DNA of 64,000 nucleotides from Robertmurraya dakarensis (GTDB lineage: Bacteria; Bacillota; Bacilli; Bacillales; Cytobacillaceae): the NCBI RefSeq assembly GCF_900156875.1, contig NZ_LT707409.1:718113-782112 (forward strand). The letters are read 5' to 3'. This document shows, piece by piece, positions 60,467-64,000 of this stretch. Below the pieces are notes generated by a model, which did no database searches, was not told where the DNA came from, and saw nothing but the letters and a program-made list of their open reading frames with translations. A program made the translations under genes and the position numbers. The first letter of the stretch is position 1. The number at the start of each line of letters is the position of its first letter.

Positions 60467-61060
60467 TTGAAAAAAATTTGGTTCAGGTTTGTCTTTCTGA
60501 TAATATGTTTTATTTTTATTTTCATAGCTTATTCAGCCTTTAGTATTTGGTCTTTTGGTCAGAAAGTTCAATTAGTTAAGACTGATGCAGCTGTGGTACT
60601 TGGAGCTGCGGTTTGGAATGATGAACCATCACCGGTTTTACAGGAAAGAGTAAATCATGCTATTTGGCTTTATGAAAATGGGTATGTAAATAGAATAATA
60701 TTTACTGGCGGTAAGGGGGATGGGGATAAGTTTGCAGAGTCAGAAGTTGCAAGGGACTACGCTGTTAAAAACAATGTCAACCCGGATGATATTTTGATTG
60801 AAACCAAGTCAAAAATCACCGAGGAGAACCTCAGATACGCATATGACATAGCAACTAAGGAAAACATTGAAACTTTTACCGTTGTAAGCGACCCGTTACA
60901 TATGAAAAGAGCCATTTTAATGGCAAAAAATACTGGTATGGAAGCATATTCATCACCTACCCAAAGTTCTGCATATAAGACATGGAACAGTAAAATTCCG
61001 TTCTTCATTCGAGAGTTGTTTTTTTATACAGGTTATATTGTCAGTCTCCCCTTTAGGTAA
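60467..61060 (+). CDS. YdcF/DUF218-family protein
   Basis: A 197-aa protein with one N-terminal membrane segment (about 4-24) and an outward-facing DUF218 domain: TDAAVVLGAAVWNDEPSPVL, RIIFTGGKGDGDKFAESEVA, ILIETKSKITEENLRYA, and VVSDPLHMKRAILMAKNTGM. SanA/YdcF-type proteins bind S-adenosylmethionine or act in envelope processes; the role is unknown. TTG 60467 follows AAGGTGGG by 8 nt. It is a single-gene unit. Confidence 0.9.
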   Translation: MKKIWFRFVFLIICFIFIFIAYSAFSIWSFGQKVQLVKTDAAVVLGAAVWNDEPSPVLQERVNHAIWLYENGYVNRIIFTGGKGDGDKFAESEVARDYAVKNNVNPDDILIETKSKITEENLRYAYDIATKENIETFTVVSDPLHMKRAILMAKNTGMEAYSSPTQSSAYKTWNSKIPFFIRELFFYTGYIVSLPFR

Positions 61061-61213
61061 TCAACATTAGGTGTGACTACCTAAAGTAAAAATTGTGTTT
61101 TTTTATCAGAGGGTTTGTCCCGTACAAAAAGCTCACATACGAATAGAATAATTATAGATTTAATAATAATTTAAATCTAAAACACTATTAATAGAAGGGA
61201 GTTTTTAGCTAGA

Positions 61214-62272
61214 TTGAAACGACATGACTATCTTTACATTGGAGACGGCTTCGACAACACGGTAAAGACATTTGATGCTGAATCGGGCAGGTTCCTTGGA
61301 AGATTTGTTCCATCAGGTGACAATGGTTTAAATGGTCCCCGAGGGCTTATCTTCGACCATAATGGCAATCTCCTTGTTACTAACCAAAACGTAGACCCTC
61401 CACCTCCTCCAGCACTTCAAAATGGAAGCATTTTAAAGTACGATGAACATACTGGTCAGTTTCAAGGATTTCTTGTCTCTCCCAATGACCCTAACGCCCC
61501 GTTCGCCCCGCGCGGAATCGTGCTTTCTAAACAAAATATTCTGTTTGTGGCAGACACTATTGTACAGAACGGACTGAATGGAGAAGTGCGGACATATGAT
61601 GGCACCACTGGGGTGTTTCTAGGGAATCTTGAACACCCGCCTGCAGTAGAGTTTTTCCCTCGAAGTGTAGTAATTGGTCCAGATGGCTTGTTATATGTGT
61701 CCGTCCGCAATAACCCGAATACTGCAGAAGGCCAGCTTGGTGGACGGGTAGTGCGCTATAATCCGAATACCGGGGAATTCATTGATGTGTTCATTGAGGG
61801 CGATTCTATCCCCGATTTTAACCGTCCGGAAGGTTTGGTCTTCGGCCCTGATGGCAACCTCTATATCACTAGCTTCAGAAGGGACTCGAACGACACAGAT
61901 AAAATTTTAATCTTCAATCGTAGGGGCAGACTTTTTGACATGATTGATCTCTATTCCGTCGGACAGCCCCGAGCTTTTGCGCAGGCAATCCTGTTTGGAC
62001 CAAACGGTAAGCTGTTTGTCCCTATTACAGGACCGGGTCCGTTTGTTACAGAAGAACCTTTGGGACCTGATACAGGTTCTGTACGTCGCTACAACGTAAA
62101 GACCAAAACATTTGATGTGTTTGTGCGTCCTGCTCTTCAGGGAGGACCATTATCGGAGCCGTGGTATTTGACATTTGGTAAGACGGATCCCGCAACCCTA
62201 GCTTACGGGCATAATCAGAAAAAAAACAGCGACCATGATAACCACCATGATGATGATGAAAGCAGTGACTAG
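61214..62272 (+). CDS. NHL/SMP-30-type beta-propeller protein
   Basis: A 352-aa beta-propeller with at least five blades. Repeats share a GPDG-type turn: NGPRGLIFDHNGNLLVTNQN, APRGIVLSKQNILFVADTIV, PRSVVIGPDGLLYVSVRNNP, RPEGLVFGPDGNLYITSFRR, and AQAILFGPNGKLFVPITGPG. There is no signal peptide. The tail (HDNHHDDDESSD) is rich in His and Asp and may bind metal. The composition is more GC-rich than most of the window. It starts at TTG 61214 after AAGGGAG (spacing 12). The role is unknown; such proteins include virginiamycin B lyase-like and coat proteins. Confidence 0.8.
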   Translation: MKRHDYLYIGDGFDNTVKTFDAESGRFLGRFVPSGDNGLNGPRGLIFDHNGNLLVTNQNVDPPPPPALQNGSILKYDEHTGQFQGFLVSPNDPNAPFAPRGIVLSKQNILFVADTIVQNGLNGEVRTYDGTTGVFLGNLEHPPAVEFFPRSVVIGPDGLLYVSVRNNPNTAEGQLGGRVVRYNPNTGEFIDVFIEGDSIPDFNRPEGLVFGPDGNLYITSFRRDSNDTDKILIFNRRGRLFDMIDLYSVGQPRAFAQAILFGPNGKLFVPITGPGPFVTEEPLGPDTGSVRRYNVKTKTFDVFVRPALQGGPLSEPWYLTFGKTDPATLAYGHNQKKNSDHDNHHDDDESSD

Positions 62273-62304
62273 TATAGTAGTTAAAATTTGAATATGTAAG
62301 GAAA

Positions 62305-62338
62305 GACCGCTATTTGTGAGTAGATAGCGGTCTTTTTT
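62305..62338 (+). terminator. Rho-independent terminator
   Basis: GACCGCTAT (62305-62313) pairs perfectly with ATAGCGGTC (62324-62332), followed by six T. Confidence 0.88.
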
Positions 62339-62434
62339 GGACAAGCTGCATTGTTAAAGGTACAATTTGAATTCTATTTTTACATAATAACAATTTAATA
62401 GGAAAACTGCCGTTTCCATCCTCCATTAAATTCA

Positions 62435-62566
62435 TTTACTATTGCCAAAGCAAATGAAAATCTTGCAGGAACTGAAAATACTAATTTACCATTGGTTATT
62501 ATGGGTGATTTGAATGCTCCTACGAATAGCAGTACCTATAATTTATTCATGCATTATGGTGCTTAA
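62435..62566 (+). pseudogene. Fragment of an endonuclease/exonuclease/phosphatase gene
   Basis: FTIAKANENLAGTENTNLPL with VIMGDLNAPTNSSTYNLFMH matches the GDxNA metal-binding motif of EEP nucleases. It ends in TAA and has no start or catalytic remainder. Confidence 0.55.
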
Positions 62567-62683
62567 CGATTGGCAGATGACACAGGGCCCGAAGCCTTAG
62601 AGCGTTTACTCCGTGAATGGGAAAAACGACAGCTGCCAAAGGAGCAATTGAAGGTCTTATCAATAGGGGAAACGGTGCTGTAA
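62567..62683 (+). pseudogene. C-terminal fragment of an unrecognised gene
   Basis: The frame right after the EEP relic reads RLADDTGPEALERLLREWEK, then RQLPKEQLKVLSIGETVL, ending in TAA. It is coding-like and helical but has no start codon or ribosome site. The family was not recognised. Confidence 0.4.
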
Positions 62684-62838
62684 TGTTAATGTATCTCCAA
62701 TAATTCTATCAACATCACCACCTTCTTTCGCTTGCTGATGCTTTAACAAGGCAGGAGGTCTACTGGGCAGCTCAGTTTAAGTAAATATGTTATATTTGTA
62801 GCGAATAAAAAGTGTGTTTCAGTACGGGGGTGGGATTG

Positions 62839-63291
62839 TTGAAAGCAAAAATTGGAATAGCAGTGGTTGTTCTAATTTTCTTAGGAGCAATGTATAATTT
62901 TATAGTCAATCCAGAAGGAGTAGACCAAACATATTTATTACCTTCGGGTTTTGAAGGTTGTGTAGTCATTAACTACAGTGTGGATGGTGCAAAACCATTA
63001 AAAATAGAAAACAATGAAATTGTTTATAAAGTTCCAAAGAGCGGAATTCTAAATACTTCTTCACCTTTTGATTTTGGATGGGTTAATGAAAAACATTCTG
63101 GGGCTTATCAATTACGTGCGTTTTATGTTAACGAAAAAGGAGAAATAATAGAAGAACTACCTCAAGAAAAAATTAGGTTTGGAGCGACCGGAGCTAGTCA
63201 GGAGGAAGGAAAACCAGAAAAACATTATTTCTATCAGATTTTTGGTGCAGAAGAAATCGAAAACAAAGGTTGTCCAGCACTTGGTTTATAG
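62839..63291 (+). CDS. DUF6843-type membrane-anchored protein
   Basis: A 150-aa protein with an N-terminal membrane anchor (KIGIAVVVLIFLGAMYNFIV) and an outer domain with YLLPSGFEGCVVINYSVDGA, NNEIVYKVPKSGILNTSSPF and GWVNEKHSGAYQLRAFYVNE, the DUF6843 pattern. Two cysteines (about C45 and C146) could form a disulfide. TTG 62839 follows GGGGGTGGGA; the longer frame from GTG 62812 includes that site. Function is unknown. It is followed by a repeat-type terminator. Confidence 0.78.
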   Translation: MKAKIGIAVVVLIFLGAMYNFIVNPEGVDQTYLLPSGFEGCVVINYSVDGAKPLKIENNEIVYKVPKSGILNTSSPFDFGWVNEKHSGAYQLRAFYVNEKGEIIEELPQEKIRFGATGASQEEGKPEKHYFYQIFGAEEIENKGCPALGL

Positions 63292-63330
63292 ATATAACTT
63301 TTATTGCAACCGGGTGCAATAGTTAAAGAT

Positions 63331-63353
63331 GATCGCTGCGGCGGTCTTTTTTT
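63331..63353 (+). terminator. GATCGCTGCGGC-type terminator
   Basis: GATCGC pairs with GCGGTC, followed by seven T and CTTGTTGTACAA. It is preceded by CAACCGGGTGCAATAG, so here the CGGGTGCA repeat and this hairpin are joined. Confidence 0.75.
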
Positions 63354-63461
63354 CTTGTTGTACAACGAGGCTGGTTTGTTGAAGATTATCTACATAGAAG
63401 TTACATGTTTGGATATTTTATCAATTGGGGAGTGTGTTTAATCAGAAGGGATGTTGTAACT

Positions 63462-63938
63462 ATGTCTAAAAATATTCAAAGATATATAAATTTTGCAATG
63501 GTCATATTAGCGTGGATAACACTTCCTTTGATGGGATCTAATAACATAAAAAGGTTTTTCCCAGCTTCATTGCTTATTTTTCTTATAGAATTACTTACGA
63601 CACTAATTGGGAAAAGACGAAAATGGTGGGTTTTTTATAATAAACCGAATTCCGTCTTAATTGGTGAATTTCCTTTTCTTGTCGGTCCATTTATGGCGAG
63701 CTCATTATGGATATTAAAATGGACGTATGGAAAACTTAAAATGTTTTTATTGATTAATGCAATTTTTGAAGCATTCTTTGCGTTTCTGTTTGCGAGGTTT
63801 GCAAAAAAAATAAAATATTGGCGATTAGTTCGATTTAATGGATCTCAATTTTTCATTTATTATTTTTTAAAGGCATTTTTACTTTATGGTTTTCAATATT
63901 ACTTTGAAAATAAAAAAAACAATCTTAATCAAGAATAA
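63462..63938 (+). CDS. Small multi-pass membrane protein
   Basis: A 158-aa integral membrane protein with about four hydrophobic segments (VILAWITLPLMGSNNI, FFPASLLIFLIELLTTLIG, FPFLVGPFMASSLWILKW, MFLLINAIFEAFFAFLFA). It resembles conserved Bacillus membrane proteins of unknown function. ATG 63462 is preferred; AGAAGGG is 11 nt upstream. The frame is open to 63405 without a better site. Confidence 0.65.
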   Translation: MSKNIQRYINFAMVILAWITLPLMGSNNIKRFFPASLLIFLIELLTTLIGKRRKWWVFYNKPNSVLIGEFPFLVGPFMASSLWILKWTYGKLKMFLLINAIFEAFFAFLFARFAKKIKYWRLVRFNGSQFFIYYFLKAFLLYGFQYYFENKKNNLNQE

Positions 63939-64000
63939 ATTTGATAACAAGTATACGGCAAAGGTTGAATATGGTTAATAATTGATTTCACTGGAAATTC

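Noticed and set aside
1-64000. CRISPR arrays, tRNA or rRNA genes, large prophage
   Set aside because: No regularly spaced direct repeats, tRNA-like cloverleaf or rRNA-like stretch was noticed by eye, and no phage structural genes were found.

Overview
The window looks like a chromosome segment of an endospore-forming, low-GC Bacillaceae. The base composition is AT-rich, ribosome binding sites are strong AGGAGG types with many TTG and GTG starts, and there are spore genes (CwlJ, YheC/YheD, a DUF3231 relic). Two blocks match Bacillus subtilis gene sets: ytcD-ytbD-ytbE, and the purine-catabolic puc genes with guaD. No rRNA, tRNA or CRISPR array was seen. The genus cannot be fixed from this window alone.

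Layout. 1-1.7 kb: an IS110-family element beside a truncated gene. 2-7 kb: stress or detoxification-type single genes (tandem VOC protein, SRPBCC protein, short UvrA-like ATPase, YdeI/OmdA-type protein). 7-17 kb: small accessory genes (PadR with DUF2812, TauE/SafE transporter, PAP2 phosphatase, secreted nuclease, OsmC, several lipoproteins). 17-21 kb: a MocR-type regulator divergent from a PhzF isomerase, then a LysE exporter. 21-28 kb: oxidoreductases, a BCCT osmolyte transporter and several gene relics. 29-32 kb: the ytbE-ytbD/ytcD block. 32-40 kb: a plasmid-type winged-helix protein, a PPOX flavoprotein, an MFS transporter, PhzF, an AraC-type regulator and a HesB-like gene with an in-frame UGA. 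40-44 kb: MFS, DinB, CwlJ and a GT51 transglycosylase. 45-51 kb: a molybdenum hydroxylase (xanthine dehydrogenase) operon with maturation factors and guanine deaminase. 51-54 kb: a branched-chain-amino-acid-type binding lipoprotein and an orphan sensor kinase. 54-59 kb: a minus-strand group of GT2, MurF-like ligase, an unknown surface-type protein and YheC/YheD. 59-64 kb: a metallo-hydrolase, YdcF, an NHL-type propeller and small membrane or secreted proteins.

The most unusual item is at 38416-38694. An open HesB-related frame is interrupted only by a UGA at the position where this family carries selenocysteine or cysteine, and a perfect 7-bp hairpin lies 18 nt downstream, as in bacterial SECIS elements. 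It reads as a HesB-like selenoprotein gene that ordinary gene calling would miss or split.

The second theme is genome decay and repetition. There are at least ten gene relics: DnaD/Rep-like, YdeI-like, PhzF-AraC tails, DUF3231, a P-type ATPase, a GntR-FCD regulator, an alcohol dehydrogenase, an EEP nuclease and others. Three copies of a roughly 270-bp extragenic repeat, a roughly 55-bp palindromic repeat, and a family of terminator-like repeats beginning with CGGGTGCA also occur. The functional logic is largely catabolic and defensive: nucleobase oxidation and deamination for nitrogen, efflux pumps paired with local regulators, and spore-envelope functions.
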